From NCBI RefSeq assembly GCF_018448935.1, contig NZ_RCWC01000016.1:40212-104211 (forward strand): a stretch of DNA of 64,000 nucleotides, read 5' to 3'. The translations under genes were made by a program, and so were the position numbers. Below are positions 1 through 9,317 of this stretch, piece by piece. The notes beneath the pieces were generated by a model. That model saw nothing but the letters and a program-made list of their open reading frames with translations. It did not search any database and was not told the DNA's origin. The DNA is from Photorhabdus noenieputensis. GTDB lineage: Bacteria; Pseudomonadota; Gammaproteobacteria; Enterobacterales; Enterobacteriaceae. Numbering within the stretch: position 1 is the stretch's first letter; every line of letters begins with the position of its first letter.

Positions 1-262
1 ATTAGGAGGATTACAACCTGGAGAATCCACTCGTAAACACCGACATAGCTATGAAACGATAATCTATATCGTGAATGGCGAAGGATATTCATCAATTGGC
101 GAGCAACATGTTTCATGGAAAGCCGGTGACGCGATATATGTGCCTGTGTGGGCATGGCATCAACATACAAATAGCAGTGTCACTGATGAGGCTCTTTATA
201 TTGCATGTGAGAATGCCCCCATGTTGCAAAACTGGGGCCTTGCCGTTCGTGAAGAACTTTGA
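1..262 (+). CDS. cupin-domain protein, 5' truncated by the window edge
   Basis: The reading frame is open from base 2 and stops with TGA at 260-262, so the start lies outside the window. The visible 86 residues hold both cupin motifs. The first is GESTRKHRHSYE followed by NGEG, which gives the metal-binding H-x-H and E. The second is GDAIYVPVWAWHQHTN, with the last metal histidine. This resembles the C-terminal cupin of gentisate 1,2-dioxygenase-like or related dioxygenases, but the substrate cannot be read from this fragment. The dehydrogenase gene follows 68 bp downstream on the same strand, so they may share a transcript and pathway. Confidence 0.75.
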   Translation, partial: LGGLQPGESTRKHRHSYETIIYIVNGEGYSSIGEQHVSWKAGDAIYVPVWAWHQHTNSSVTDEALYIACENAPMLQNWGLAVREEL

Positions 263-330
263 ATTTAGCAGGATATACATCAATTAAAAGCCTATCCCAG
301 TAGGCATTTTCTAAGAGGAATGAAGCAATC

Positions 331-1077
331 ATGTTTAGACTATCGGGGAAATATACATTAATTACCGGAGGAACAACCGGTATTGGTTTCGAAACGGCAA
401 AAAAATTTCATGCCGAAGGAGCTCATGTTGCAATTACTGGAAACAATCCAGAGACATTAGATTTTGCCCAGAGATTCTTTGGCAAGGATGTTTGGGTTAT
501 ACCCAGTGACGCAGGGTCTTTGGCATCACAAGTCATCTTAAGGGATACAATTAAAGAGCGTTGGCCGCAGATTGATGCTCTGTTCCTAAATGCCGGAATT
601 GTGACGAGCCATAAATTAGAAGAAGAAAGTGAAGAAGGTTTTGATCGCCTGATGTCGATTAATTTAAAAGGGCCGTTTTTCCTCTTACAATCTCTGCTCC
701 CTCTTCTCGCGAGACCATCTTCCGTCATTTTATCCGGCTCAGTGAGTGGTCATATTGGTAAAAGTGGCACAAGTGCGACTTATTCAGCAAGCAAGGGAGC
801 TTTATTAGCGATGGGACGTGCTTTGGCTGCGGAATTTGTCGATCGTCAGATTCGGGTTAATAGTATTAGCCCCGGCCCAATCATGACTCCGGCATTCGAC
901 AAACTAGGGATAAATAATACTCAACGTGTATATCAGGAAGTGAGCGCGATGATTCCAACTGGGCATCTAGGAACCCCGGCTGATGTCGCAGATGTAGCCG
1001 TTTTCCTCGCGTCAGATGAATCTAAGTTTTTGTTGGGAACTGATATTATTATCGATGGCGGTATGGTTAATATTTAA
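331..1077 (+). CDS. short-chain dehydrogenase/reductase (SDR)
   Basis: This is a 248-residue classical SDR, the normal length for the family. The N-terminal cofactor motif TGGTTGIG is at residues 12-19, NAG at 87-89, and the catalytic Tyr/Lys of YSASK at 151-155 after a serine near 136-138. The C-terminal segment near DGG is also typical. An AGAGG Shine-Dalgarno-like sequence lies upstream of the ATG. The protein should be a cytoplasmic NAD(P)-dependent oxidoreductase. Together with the upstream cupin gene it suggests a small catabolic or biosynthetic unit that starts before the window. The substrate is unknown. Confidence 0.85.
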   Translation: MFRLSGKYTLITGGTTGIGFETAKKFHAEGAHVAITGNNPETLDFAQRFFGKDVWVIPSDAGSLASQVILRDTIKERWPQIDALFLNAGIVTSHKLEEESEEGFDRLMSINLKGPFFLLQSLLPLLARPSSVILSGSVSGHIGKSGTSATYSASKGALLAMGRALAAEFVDRQIRVNSISPGPIMTPAFDKLGINNTQRVYQEVSAMIPTGHLGTPADVADVAVFLASDESKFLLGTDIIIDGGMVNI

Positions 1078-1222
1078 ATAAAAGCAGATTTTACGAATAA
1101 CTGTATCGTTGGTTTGTGCAATACACGGATAAAATTTTTCAAGATTACTTAGCAAATGAGCGGCACCTCAAATATTGGGAACTAAATCTCACAGTTGGGG
1201 TACCGTTTTTTTAATCTCTCAA

Positions 1223-1996
1223 TCATATAACCAATCCAAATAGTTCAACACTGTTATGATAAAGCTGGTTAGCAATTTCATCAGGAGATTCGTGACGAAT
1301 CTCACATAACGAAGCAAAAACTTCGGCAACTCTTTCCGGTCGGTTAGGTTCTCCCTGAAAGCCGAAAAGTGGCATATCCGGGGCATCGGTTTCCAACACA
1401 AGAGACGTTAACGGGAGTTCAGCCATTACGCGACGTGTTTTCTGTGCTCTTTCATAAGTAATGGTCCCCCCTACCCCAATGTAATATCCCAAACGGATAA
1501 AAGCCTCCGCCTGCGATAAACTACCCGCAAATCCGTGTACTACTCCGGTACGGCAAAGGTTGATTCTCCTTAAGATCGCTGCCAGTTGATCATGGCTTTT
1601 GCGGGAATGGAGGATAACCGGTAATTCATACTGTTTTGCTAACCGTAATTGAGCAGATAACAACGCTTTCTGCTTTTCAAACTGCGGTTCAGTCATATAG
1701 AGATCAAGCCCTATCTCCCCAACCGCCACCAGCTTTTCATGTTTCTGTTTCAGAAATTGTTCCAGATCCGCAAGATGCGCCTCCTGATGTTGTTCGATAT
1801 AAAGAGGATGCAAACCCAATGCGGCATAAATCGCTGGATAAGAATGAGCCAGCTCAGATACCCGTTGCAAATTTGCCCTACTGATAGCAGGGACAATAAT
1901 TTTATCCACACCAACCTGTGCTGCCCGTTGCAAGCTCTGCTGTTCATCACTACAAAACGGAGGGAAATCAAAATGGCAGTGGGTATCAATAAACAT
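1223..1996 (-). CDS. yjjV: TatD-family metal-dependent hydrolase YjjV
   Basis: The protein (about 257 residues) starts MFIDTHCHFD, giving the metal-binding H-x-H at residues 6-8. It continues with AVGEIGLDL, VILHSRKSHD, VVHGFAGS and LETDAPDMP, the ordered metal-ligand motifs of TatD-like deoxyribonucleases. The text agrees closely with E. coli YjjV. The open frame extends upstream to a TTG at 2014, but ATG 1996 fits the family N-terminus and has GGATAG just before it. It lies 4 nt downstream of the yjjU stop, so the two genes are a tight operon. Expected to act in the cytoplasm as a nuclease or hydrolase; the physiological substrate is not established. Confidence 0.9.
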   Translation of the reverse strand: MFIDTHCHFDFPPFCSDEQQSLQRAAQVGVDKIIVPAISRANLQRVSELAHSYPAIYAALGLHPLYIEQHQEAHLADLEQFLKQKHEKLVAVGEIGLDLYMTEPQFEKQKALLSAQLRLAKQYELPVILHSRKSHDQLAAILRRINLCRTGVVHGFAGSLSQAEAFIRLGYYIGVGGTITYERAQKTRRVMAELPLTSLVLETDAPDMPLFGFQGEPNRPERVAEVFASLCEIRHESPDEIANQLYHNSVELFGLVI

Positions 1997-2000
1997 CAAA

Positions 2001-3065
2001 CTATCCGTTATCAATCTGTTCTGACAATGCAGCTAAGTCAGTCGGCAACGTAACCAACGTGCTATTTTCTTCATTCTGGCACAAGGTGCTACCGCTTAAA
2101 TGATCGTTGTTATCCTTAGCAAAACTAAATTTATTACCAATAAATAAGTGACCAACTGTTTCCAGGAAATAGCGCCCACAACGACGCCCAAGGTGATAAT
2201 CCCGATTCAACGCCGGCAAACGGCTACCTAATGCACTGCTAGTTAAGGGCGCAGGCGGATAGATCTCAAAAATCTGTACATCATCAGGTGGATTTTCAAT
2301 AAATTTCTGGATGCGGTAGTAGCTTTTCGCATGTTGTTGTAGCATCCGTACCATCTTTTGCAGACCACTATCTCCCAACCAACGTTCCATTCGTTGTACC
2401 CAATCAGGCGTGTAATAGAGCTGTGAAGGGACTGTGCGGATCACTACGATAGTATCAGCACCACGCCGATACGCCTCTTCTACCGGAATAGCGTCACTGA
2501 TGCCACCATCATAATAAACAACATCATTGATCGTCACACCATTGCGATAAAACCCAGGAATGGCGCTTGATGCCTTAATCACTTCCAGCCAGTTGTGCTC
2601 ATCAGGCTGAAAATAGGTAGGTTCAAAATTATCTGAACGACATGCACACGTATAAAATTCACATCCAGCCGCAAATTTACGTAAAGCTGCCGGGATATCC
2701 AGTGGCAGGTCCTGAAAAGCGGTCTGCACAAACCAATCTAAATCAACTAAATGACCTCCACGTACAAAACGTAAAGGGTTAAAGAAAGCTGGATTAGTTG
2801 TATAGCGACTAATAGCACGCCGGGCATATCCACGCTGCCCACAAATATAAGCTGAAAGGTTCTGAGCGCCTGCCGAAGTGCCAAGCAGTAGATCAAACGG
2901 GTTGAATCCGACACGCATAAATTCATCCAACACACCTGCGGTAAAAATGCCGCGTTGCCCTCCACCTTCACAAACAAGCGCAACCTTTCCAGATTTAATA
3001 GACGACTTATATTTATAGGATAACAGATCAATATTTCCCAACGTTATCGGTATACGTTTCCCCAC
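2001..3065 (-). CDS. yjjU: patatin-like phospholipase YjjU
   Basis: This 354-residue patatin-domain protein has the oxyanion-hole motif EGGGQRG (residues 33-39), the nucleophile motif GTSAG with Ser64, and the catalytic aspartate in DGG (187-189). It matches E. coli YjjU in length and along its N-terminal two thirds; the last 50 residues are divergent. The start is GTG with a GGGGG ribosome-binding stretch 4 nt before it. It is the first gene of a two-gene unit with yjjV. A lipid acyl hydrolase is expected from the family; the substrate is unknown. Confidence 0.9.
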   Translation of the reverse strand: MGKRIPITLGNIDLLSYKYKSSIKSGKVALVCEGGGQRGIFTAGVLDEFMRVGFNPFDLLLGTSAGAQNLSAYICGQRGYARRAISRYTTNPAFFNPLRFVRGGHLVDLDWFVQTAFQDLPLDIPAALRKFAAGCEFYTCACRSDNFEPTYFQPDEHNWLEVIKASSAIPGFYRNGVTINDVVYYDGGISDAIPVEEAYRRGADTIVVIRTVPSQLYYTPDWVQRMERWLGDSGLQKMVRMLQQHAKSYYRIQKFIENPPDDVQIFEIYPPAPLTSSALGSRLPALNRDYHLGRRCGRYFLETVGHLFIGNKFSFAKDNNDHLSGSTLCQNEENSTLVTLPTDLAALSEQIDNG

Positions 3066-3189
3066 ACAGCCCCCAAGAAAATAAATGACGGATAGAGAGC
3101 ATAACTTGGAAAGTTATTATCCGTCATCATATTATGGTGCTACGTGGTCAATATTTTAGTAAAAGTACCCCTGGTGAGGGCGCATATCT

Positions 3190-3246
3190 GGTTAGTACTA
3201 TCCGGTCAGTGCTATCCGGTTTAGTACTATTCGGTTTAGTACAACG
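3190..3246. repeat. four imperfect 14-15 bp tandem units
   Basis: Four head-to-tail units begin GGT(T)TAGT or GGTCAGT and carry the core AGTACTATCC or a close variant (3190-3203, 3204-3217, 3218-3232, 3233-3246). They lie in the intergenic stretch between the yjjU start and the end of the BON-domain gene. No function is evident. The units differ at several bases, so the array is not recent. Confidence 0.7.
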
Positions 3247-3291
3247 TAAAATTATCTGAATGGAAAACAACCATTCGATTAACAAAATATA

Positions 3292-3669
3292 TTATTTTTT
3301 TATAGTCAGACCGTTTTGAATCGACTTGACCCCTTTCACTTTAGCGATAATCTCTATAATTTCTCTGGATTGTTTCTCGCTTTTCACAAAACCAGAAATA
3401 TAAACGATTCTCCCCTCTGTTTTTACCGAAATATCACTACTGTTGATCCCTTTTGCTGCCAACAACTCACTTTTAATCTTTGCTGTGGTAGCACTATCAC
3501 CCATATAACCATCGATGCTTTTCATTGAATCATCGATTTTCTGACCAGCACTGTCGAGTGCTTGTGTCGCTTTATTTTTAAAAGACTCCTCCGCCAGTAC
3601 ACTATTGCTAACTAGAGTGGTACCCAAGGCAATAGCCACTAACAAGTGAGCCAATTTAACATTCTTCAT
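3292..3669 (-). CDS. periplasmic BON-domain protein, OsmY-like
   Basis: This is a 125-residue exported protein. The N-terminus (about residues 1-26) is a signal peptide with a likely cleavage after VLA. The C-terminal half (about 58-124) is one BON domain, with DSATTAKIKSELL at its start and the SGFVKS segment. E. coli OsmY has two BON domains and about 200 residues, so this is a single-domain relative. In E. coli osmY sits beside the yjjU-yjjV region, and the same neighbourhood here supports the OsmY link. Envelope-stress or osmotic induction is inferred, not seen. Confidence 0.75.
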   Translation of the reverse strand: MKNVKLAHLLVAIALGTTLVSNSVLAEESFKNKATQALDSAGQKIDDSMKSIDGYMGDSATTAKIKSELLAAKGINSSDISVKTEGRIVYISGFVKSEKQSREIIEIIAKVKGVKSIQNGLTIKK

Positions 3670-3949
3670 TCTATACCTTCCTTAATTGTCGGTTAGATTT
3701 CTGAATCTATAAAGCCATTCAAGCTGTCTTTACACATCTCTTTACACAACATAACCTAAGTAAGCTAAACAGAATCACAATCCTCATTAGCATTAAAAAA
3801 TAGGTTATTACTTCCAATAAAATCGGAAAATAAAAACGTCAATCCAGTAAAGACCGGGGAAATAATAACAGGAAAATAAAGCAAAGCGCTATAAAAGTAA
3901 GACGGATCTTGCCGACTAAATTATAAATTATTCTTGTGTTACATATATT

Positions 3950-3984
3950 TTTGTAAAGAAAAAGGCTAACTCATTGTTAGCCTT
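3950..3984 (-). terminator. Rho-independent terminator of prfC
   Basis: A perfect 9-bp stem, AAGGCTAAC (3962-3970) with GTTAGCCTT (3976-3984) and a 5-nt loop, follows the prfC stop on the minus strand. A T-rich run comes directly after it in the direction of transcription. Confidence 0.85.
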
Positions 3985-3991
3985 AAAAATA

Positions 3992-5590
3992 TTAATGTTC
4001 CCGCGTCTTGCGGAAATTGACGTCAGGATAACGTTCACCCGTCAAATTTAGGTTAACCATCGTTGGGGCAATATAGGTCAGGTTGTCACCACCATCGAGC
4101 GCCAGATTTTGCTCATTCTTACGCTTAAACTCTTCCAGCTTCTTAGCGTCATGACACTCAACCCAACGTGCCGTTGAGACGTTTACCTGTTCATATAAAG
4201 CTTCAACGTTGTATTCGCTTTTTAAACGGGCAACAACCACATCAAACTGGAGAATACCAACAGCTCCCACAATCAAATCGTTATTTGTCAGTGGACGGAA
4301 TACCTGTACAGCACCTTCCTCAGATAATTGAACCAATCCTTTCAGCAGTTGTTTCTGTTTCAGAGGATCACGCAAACGAATACGACGGAACAATTCCGGA
4401 GCAAAGTTAGGAATACCGGTAAATTTCAGATCTTCCCCTTGAGTAAAGGTATCACCAATCTGAATTGTCCCGTGGTTATGCAGACCGATAATATCTCCCG
4501 GATAGGCATGATCCACATGAGAGCGATCACCCGCCATAAATGTCAGCGCATCAGAAATCACCACATCTTTCTTAATTCTTACTTGATGCAGTTTCATGCC
4601 TTTTTCATATTTACCTGACACGACACGCAAGAAAGCCACGCGGTCACGGTGTTTAGGGTCCATATTGGCCTGGATCTTAAAGATAAATCCGGTAAATTTA
4701 TCTTCCTGAGCGGAGACTGCGCGAACATCTGTCTGACGCGGCATCGGCGCAGGTGCCCATTTCACTAAACCATCCAGCATGTGATTAACGCCGAAGTTAC
4801 CCAGCGCAGTACCGAAAAATACTGGTGTCAGTTCACCTTGCAAAAATGCCTCATGATCAAATTCATGGGAAGCACCCTGCACCAATTCCAGTTCCTGACG
4901 CAATTGTTCAGCCAAATCTTCACCAATCGCGGCATCCAGTTCAGGATTATTCAGCCCCTTAATTGCGCGGACTTCCTGAATCGTGTGGCCCTTTCCGGTT
5001 TGATACAGGTAAGTTTCATCAAGATAAAGGTGATAAACCCCTTTAAAAGACTTACCACACCCAATCGGCCAGGTAATCGGAGAACAAGCGATATTCAACT
5101 CATTTTCCACTTCATCCATCAGTTCCATTGGATCACGGATATCGCGGTCAAGCTTGTTCATGAATGTTAAAATCGGGGTATCGCGCAGACGGGTCACTTC
5201 CATCAATTTACGTGTCCGATCCTCAACCCCTTTAGCGGCATCAATGACCATCAAGCAACAGTCAACCGCTGTCAATGTACGATAAGTATCTTCGGAGAAA
5301 TCTTCATGCCCTGGCGTATCCAACAGGTTAACCAGACAATCTTGATAAGGAAACTGCATCACAGAAGTGGTAATGGAAATACCACGCTGTTTCTCCATTT
5401 CCATCCAGTCAGATTTCGCGTGCTGGTTTGAGCCACGACCTTTCACCGTGCCAGCTTTCTGAATCGCCTGTCCAAACAGCAACACTTTTTCAGTAATCGT
5501 TGTTTTCCCTGCGTCAGGGTGAGAAATGATAGCAAAAGTTCGCCGTTTAGCGACTTCCTGCTGAAAAGGGGAATTTGACATCAATAACAA
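3992..5590 (-). CDS. prfC: peptide chain release factor 3 (RF3)
   Basis: This 532-residue translational GTPase recycles RF1/RF2 from the ribosome after termination. The GTP-binding motifs are in order: SHPDAGKT (G1), the conserved DTPGHEDF (G3) and NKLD (G4). The protein follows E. coli RF3 almost residue for residue to the TREH C-terminus. Two ATGs are possible: 5590, with AGAAGA at good spacing, and 5581, giving MSNSPFQQ, which is closer to the E. coli N-terminus. The first is used here because of its ribosome-binding site. It is transcribed alone and ends at a strong hairpin. Confidence 0.97.
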   Translation of the reverse strand: MLLMSNSPFQQEVAKRRTFAIISHPDAGKTTITEKVLLFGQAIQKAGTVKGRGSNQHAKSDWMEMEKQRGISITTSVMQFPYQDCLVNLLDTPGHEDFSEDTYRTLTAVDCCLMVIDAAKGVEDRTRKLMEVTRLRDTPILTFMNKLDRDIRDPMELMDEVENELNIACSPITWPIGCGKSFKGVYHLYLDETYLYQTGKGHTIQEVRAIKGLNNPELDAAIGEDLAEQLRQELELVQGASHEFDHEAFLQGELTPVFFGTALGNFGVNHMLDGLVKWAPAPMPRQTDVRAVSAQEDKFTGFIFKIQANMDPKHRDRVAFLRVVSGKYEKGMKLHQVRIKKDVVISDALTFMAGDRSHVDHAYPGDIIGLHNHGTIQIGDTFTQGEDLKFTGIPNFAPELFRRIRLRDPLKQKQLLKGLVQLSEEGAVQVFRPLTNNDLIVGAVGILQFDVVVARLKSEYNVEALYEQVNVSTARWVECHDAKKLEEFKRKNEQNLALDGGDNLTYIAPTMVNLNLTGERYPDVNFRKTREH

Positions 5591-5737
5591 TCTTCTGCTT
5601 TATATACGGGCTTGTATTCAACATCAGACGCTTCCCCGCAAGGAAAACAGTTGCCAAACCCGTGGGTGAATGAAAAATTGACGCTCATTTTCGCTGAAAT
5701 TGGTGTTATAAACAATCAATCAATTTTATAGCACTTA

Positions 5738-6184
5738 TTAGACAAACAGCGGCAACGCCATGATGATGGCATCTTCTTTACCTGTCGCAGTAGGATAGTA
5801 ACGCTTACGAACAGAGACTTGGTTAAACCCTGATTGTTCATATAACCTAATAGCGGAATGATTCGATTGTCTAACTTCAAGCCATAAGGTATTCGCCCCT
5901 TTACCCGGCAGAATTGATATTAAATACGCTAATAATGCTTTACCATAACCCTTACCTTGGTAGTCAGGGTGAATAGCAATATTAAATAAGGTTGCTTCAT
6001 CTAATACCATTTGGGTTATCGCAAAGCCAATAAGTTGTTCATTAATCACTATTTTATAATTCAAATACCGCTCACCCTGATTACTGAAAAATGTTTTCTC
6101 ACTCCACGGAAACGCATGACTGGCTTTCTCAACCAGAAAAGCGGACGGGAGATCAGCGGGAGTTAATAGAGAAATGTTGTTCAT
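5738..6184 (-). CDS. rimI: ribosomal protein bS18 alanine N-acetyltransferase
   Basis: This GNAT-family protein acetylates the N-terminal alanine of ribosomal protein bS18. From ATG 6184 it is 148 residues, exactly the E. coli RimI length, starting MNNISLLTPADLP. HAFPWSEKTF and DEATLFNIA are conserved, and the acetyl-CoA loop is QGKGYGKALL. The frame is open further upstream to 6241, but that would add 19 residues with no counterpart in the family. The gene overlaps the end of holD by 32 bp, as the E. coli pair does, which points to translational coupling. Confidence 0.95.
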   Translation of the reverse strand: MNNISLLTPADLPSAFLVEKASHAFPWSEKTFFSNQGERYLNYKIVINEQLIGFAITQMVLDEATLFNIAIHPDYQGKGYGKALLAYLISILPGKGANTLWLEVRQSNHSAIRLYEQSGFNQVSVRKRYYPTATGKEDAIIMALPLFV

Positions 6185-6566
6185 GTTGAAAAATTTGTTG
6201 CCAGAGAGAACGTTTTGCCTGTCCATCACAATATAAATCATTTAATGCCGGGCTTCTCAAAGAAATTCCCTGCCATGATAGTGTAATATCCACACCTAAC
6301 AACCAATATGGGCACTTAACCTGTTCCGCTAACATTGCGACATTATTTGCTGTAATGCAGTAAACAGAGGATTTATCCAACCCCATAGCGGTGAAAATAT
6401 CTATTAATAATGAATTAGTTAAATCAATGTGGTCATTGGTAATAATCAGCAGGCGGGTGGTGTCAGGTAAGTGAACAGCTAATTCACCTTGTAAAACCGC
6501 TGGGTTACGTAAGGTCCATTGGGTAATCCCCAGTTGAGCTAATAACCTGTCGCGCCGGGTTACCAT
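6153..6566 (-). CDS. holD: DNA polymerase III psi subunit
   Basis: This 137-residue protein has the same length as E. coli HolD. It begins MVTRRDRLLAQLGITQWTLR, where the N-terminal helix is the part that contacts the chi subunit. The C-terminal SPALNDL and LWQQI segments also match. Psi links the clamp loader to chi and single-strand-binding protein at the replication fork. It forms an operon with rimI, whose start lies inside this gene. holD and rsmC are divergent, with about 127 bp between them. Confidence 0.93.
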   Translation of the reverse strand: MVTRRDRLLAQLGITQWTLRNPAVLQGELAVHLPDTTRLLIITNDHIDLTNSLLIDIFTAMGLDKSSVYCITANNVAMLAEQVKCPYWLLGVDITLSWQGISLRSPALNDLYCDGQAKRSLWQQIFQHEQHFSINSR

Positions 6567-6693
6567 ATCTATTTACCTGCTGTAAAAAACAATCGGTAAT
6601 ATGTTATCAGAGGCCACGATCTGCGCCAATATTAGGTGTTAGATTTATCATTCCTGATACTTGGACACAGAACATGAAGGAGCTTATAGACAA

Positions 6694-7710
6694 ATGTCTG
6701 CGTTAACCCCCGCCAGTGAAGTTATTTTGCGTCACCGTGAGCAACTTAGCTCTCATCATCTGCTCTTCGCCGGTGATATTCAGGACACATTGGCAACCCA
6801 AATTGATGCTGCCAGTGTGCGAGTGCACACTAACCAATATCATCACTGGCAATCACTGATCCGCACTCTAGGTGATCATGCCTGGTTTGGACTGGTAGCC
6901 GAAAAAGCATTTACTCAGGGTTGTGACACCCTGATCTACTATTGGCCTAAAAGTAAGCAGGAAGCTCGCTTTCAATTACGCAGCCTGTTCTCTATTTTGC
7001 CAAAAGGTATCAATATTTTTATTGTCGGAGAAAACCGTAGCGGAGTACGCAGTGTAGACAAACTGATGGAAGGCATGGCGACGTTTCGAAAAATCGACAG
7101 CGCCCGTCGTTGCAGCCTGTTCTACGGCCAGTTAGAACACGAAGTGCTGTTCGAACAAGATAACTGGTGGAACAGTTATCAAGTGGAAAACGTCATAGTG
7201 AATACATTGCCGGGTGTATTTAGCCAGGATGAGCTGGACGTTGGTAGCCGTTTATTGCTTTCTACCTTTGACAAACCTCTCTCTGGCAAGTTACTGGATA
7301 TCGCCTGTGGTGCGGGCGTTCTGGCCGCGGTATTGGGTAAGAAAAATCCTGAGTTAGCACTGACTCTCAGTGATGTTAATGCCGCAGCCATTGCATCCAG
7401 TAAAGCAACCTTAAAAGCTAATAAACTGGAAGGTCATGTGGTTGTCAGTAACGTTTATTCCAATATTGAAGATAAATTCGACTGGATTATCTCTAATCCT
7501 CCTTTCCATGATGGATTAAAAACCAGTTTACTGGCAGCCGATGATCTAATCCGCCAAGCCCCCAACCACCTCAAACCCGGAGGAAAATTACGGATTGTGG
7601 CCAATGCCTTCCTGCCTTATCCCGATTTACTGGATAAAACTTTTGGCACTCATGAAGTCATTGCTCAGACAGGGAAATTCAAGGTTTATCAAGCAACAAA
7701 AAAATTCTAA
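6694..7710 (+). CDS. rsmC: 16S rRNA (guanine-N2)-methyltransferase RsmC (G1207)
   Basis: The protein has 338 residues from ATG 6694. The frame is open to 6661, but a GAAGGAG ribosome-binding site sits before 6694 and [10 protein letters not shown] aligns with the E. coli start. The N-terminal half is the non-catalytic methyltransferase-like domain. The C-terminal half carries the SAM motif [13 protein letters not shown] near residue 200 and the NPPFHDG catalytic motif near 267. It methylates G1207 of 16S rRNA. It ends just before a perfect terminator hairpin. Confidence 0.96.
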   Translation: MSALTPASEVILRHREQLSSHHLLFAGDIQDTLATQIDAASVRVHTNQYHHWQSLIRTLGDHAWFGLVAEKAFTQGCDTLIYYWPKSKQEARFQLRSLFSILPKGINIFIVGENRSGVRSVDKLMEGMATFRKIDSARRCSLFYGQLEHEVLFEQDNWWNSYQVENVIVNTLPGVFSQDELDVGSRLLLSTFDKPLSGKLLDIACGAGVLAAVLGKKNPELALTLSDVNAAAIASSKATLKANKLEGHVVVSNVYSNIEDKFDWIISNPPFHDGLKTSLLAADDLIRQAPNHLKPGGKLRIVANAFLPYPDLLDKTFGTHEVIAQTGKFKVYQATKKF

Positions 7711-7719
7711 TTGACTCAG

Positions 7720-7750
7720 CCTGTCCTTGATTCAAGGACAGGTTATCTTT
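7720..7750 (+). terminator. Rho-independent terminator of rsmC
   Basis: CCTGTCCTTG (7720-7729) pairs perfectly with CAAGGACAGG (7733-7742) across a 3-nt loop, followed by TTATCTTT. It starts 10 nt after the rsmC stop codon. Confidence 0.88.
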
Positions 7751-7763
7751 GATAAAAACATAG

Positions 7764-7890
7764 TATACCCTATGGATTTCAAGATGCATCGCGGCGGCAA
7801 GGGAGCGAATCCCCGGGAGCATAGGTAACTATGTGACCGGGGTGAGTGAGTGCAGCCAACAAAGAGGCAACTTGAAAGATGACGGGTATA
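7764..7890 (+). repeat. ERIC element, copy 1 (127 bp)
   Basis: This 127-bp element begins TATACCC and ends GGGTATA. It contains the diagnostic enterobacterial repetitive intergenic consensus cores GAATCCCCGGGAGC and GTGACCGGGGTGAGTGAG. The same length and ends recur at 23693-23819 (opposite orientation) and 45055-45181. It lies between the rsmC terminator and the tRNA-Leu promoter. The arms are complementary, so RNA made from it would fold into one long hairpin. Confidence 0.92.
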
Positions 7891-7903
7891 TAATAAATAA
7901 TGA

Positions 7904-7931
7904 TTGACGCCGACTACAAAACCTCTAAAAT
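7904..7931 (+). promoter_or_regulatory. sigma70 promoter of the tRNA-Leu pair
   Basis: TTGACG (7904-7909) and TAAAAT (7926-7931) are separated by 16 bp. A GC-rich GCGCC discriminator follows the -10 box, as is usual for stringently controlled stable-RNA promoters. The first tRNA begins 44 nt downstream. Confidence 0.75.
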
Positions 7932-7975
7932 GCGCCTCCATGCTATCAATCAACAGATTGATAGTGTCTGAATTT

Positions 7976-8062
7976 GCGAGGGTGGCGGAATTGGTAGACG
8001 CGCTAGCTTCAGGTGTTAGTGTTCTTACGGACGTGGGGGTTCAAGTCCCCCCCTTCGCACCA
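7976..8062 (+). tRNA. tRNA-Leu(CAG)
   Basis: This 87-nt class II tRNA has a long variable arm and an encoded CCA end. The anticodon loop TTCAGGT gives CAG between the stem halves CTAGC and GTTAG. The sequence is almost that of E. coli leuP/leuQ/leuV tRNA. It is the first of a tandem pair. Confidence 0.97.
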
Positions 8063-8131
8063 AATCAGACAACCGCTGATTAAATTCGGCCAATATTAAG
8101 TTAGGCAATAAAAAGTTAAATGACAGTACCT

Positions 8132-8218
8132 GCGAGGGTGGCGGAATTGGTAGACGCGCTAGCTTCAGGTGTTAGTGTCCTTACGGACGTGAGGGTTCAA
8201 GTCCCTCCTTTCGCACCA
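8132..8218 (+). tRNA. tRNA-Leu(CAG), second copy
   Basis: This is also 87 nt with CCA encoded and anticodon CAG. It differs from the first copy at a few bases in the variable arm and T stem. It lies 69 bp downstream and is probably processed from the same transcript. E. coli has three such genes in the same neighbourhood. Confidence 0.97.
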
Positions 8219-8280
8219 ATCTGTTCATTTTCTATATTTCTATAATCGCACTGCTCATCCATTCTTTCTGCGATAAAACA

Positions 8281-8547
8281 TCAAAAACAGCCAAACCGGT
8301 GCATGCCAGCCAATAAAGCACACAACACAGCAAACCCTGATGGTATCAACAGAAAATGACGTGACTTCTGGTTTAGCAACATAAATAGCGTCAGCAACAT
8401 CGCTAATACCACCCCAATTTTGAACTGCTCAATTCCAGGATTAACGATGACGAACAACATGCCAGCCAGGCTAGATAAACCTATGCCCCACAAGCTGGTA
8501 ATGCCCTGCCAGAAAAGCGATCTCTCTCTGTCTTTAATTCTGACCAT
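8281..8547 (-). CDS. DUF1435 family inner-membrane protein, YjjZ-like
   Basis: This 88-residue protein has three hydrophobic stretches. Its C-terminal LNQKSRHFLLIPSGFAVL resembles E. coli YjjZ, and yjjZ lies in the same position relative to the leucine tRNAs in E. coli. ATG 8547 follows GGGTG at good spacing; the frame is also open from GTG 8556. A Fur-box-like sequence sits just upstream. E. coli yjjZ is known to be Fur-repressed, so iron control here is well supported. The function is unknown. Confidence 0.65.
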   Translation of the reverse strand: MVRIKDRERSLFWQGITSLWGIGLSSLAGMLFVIVNPGIEQFKIGVVLAMLLTLFMLLNQKSRHFLLIPSGFAVLCALLAGMHRFGCF

Positions 8548-8563
8548 AACTTGCACCCAGTCA

Positions 8564-8587
8564 AATGATAATGATTACCAATATCAT
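8564..8587 (-). promoter_or_regulatory. Fur box upstream of the yjjZ-like gene
   Basis: The stretch AATGATAATGATTACC followed by AATATCAT matches the Fur operator (repeats of GATAAT). It lies about 17-40 bp upstream of the start of the minus-strand gene at 8547. Confidence 0.7.
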
Positions 8588-9137
8588 ATACAAAAAAGTG
8601 TGAAGTACAAGCCAGTTGCAATTGCTAATCTGGCAGATCAAATCAATATCCTGTGACACCAGTTCAAACTATTCCGATTCAACATACTACAGAGTTGAAA
8701 AATCGTGGTTCGAAAATATTACAAAGCACTAACTCAAGCACTTAATAGGAGAGCTCCTACAGTCAATGAATATCATATTAATTGCGGCAAACCCAGATGT
8801 AGCAAGGCGTTCAGTGAATTATGCAGAGGGTGCACAGCGAAGGAGGCGAAAAAGATTTTTAGGGGGTATTTCTGGCAGGCAAATAAAAGCCGGATGAGTC
8901 TGGGATAATAAATTTAGTGCATAATTTTTTTATTATGGTAAGACTGAAATTAAAATTAAGTAATTGTCTGATTTTGCTTAAGAATAGAGATTCATCACAA
9001 ATTTAAAGGTGGATCTTTTCCATGCTGGAATGGGTAAGCATTGTTGTTATATCCTGCTTAATTGATGCTACGTCGGAAATCTTGACACAAGTCAATCAAT
9101 TATTAATTTGATATTGAGTGCTACGGAGAATTGAGGA
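8588..9137. other. stretch with no gene that can be supported
   Basis: Several short open frames exist, for example a 67-codon frame at 8705-8908 and a 29-codon frame at 9022-9111. None has recognisable content or a convincing ribosome-binding site. Given the gene fragments immediately downstream, this is probably a decayed accessory segment. Confidence 0.4.
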
Positions 9138-9317
9138 ATGACACATAAAAAATATAATCCCACTTGGGATGGTTATATGGGCGATTTTTTAAGGGGCAAT
9201 GTAGGGATTAATCAGCTAAAACCCCAGCATGAATTTAAAGAAGAAATGAAGAGAAAGCCAAGAACACCGGAAGCAGACTTACAATATTTTTTTAATACGA
9301 TGGGAAGAATTAGGTGA
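9138..9317 (+). CDS. small protein of unknown function (59 aa), possible toxin remnant
   Basis: ATG 9138 opens a 59-residue frame closed by an upstream in-frame TGA at 9132-9134, so it is bounded. Its TGA overlaps the GTG of the next gene in a 4-nt GTGA overlap, a sign of translational coupling. The product is hydrophilic and basic, with an aromatic TWDGYMGDFLRG segment. It is not recognised. Coupling to a small membrane protein of DUF1240 type makes a toxin-immunity arrangement or the tail of a lost larger toxin possible, but this is inference only. Confidence 0.45.
   Translation: MTHKKYNPTWDGYMGDFLRGNVGINQLKPQHEFKEEMKRKPRTPEADLQYFFNTMGRIR

Noticed and set aside
8705..8908. A 67-codon frame rich in cysteine and lysine
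   Set aside because: Not recognisable, no clear ribosome-binding site and set in decayed DNA, so not called as a gene.
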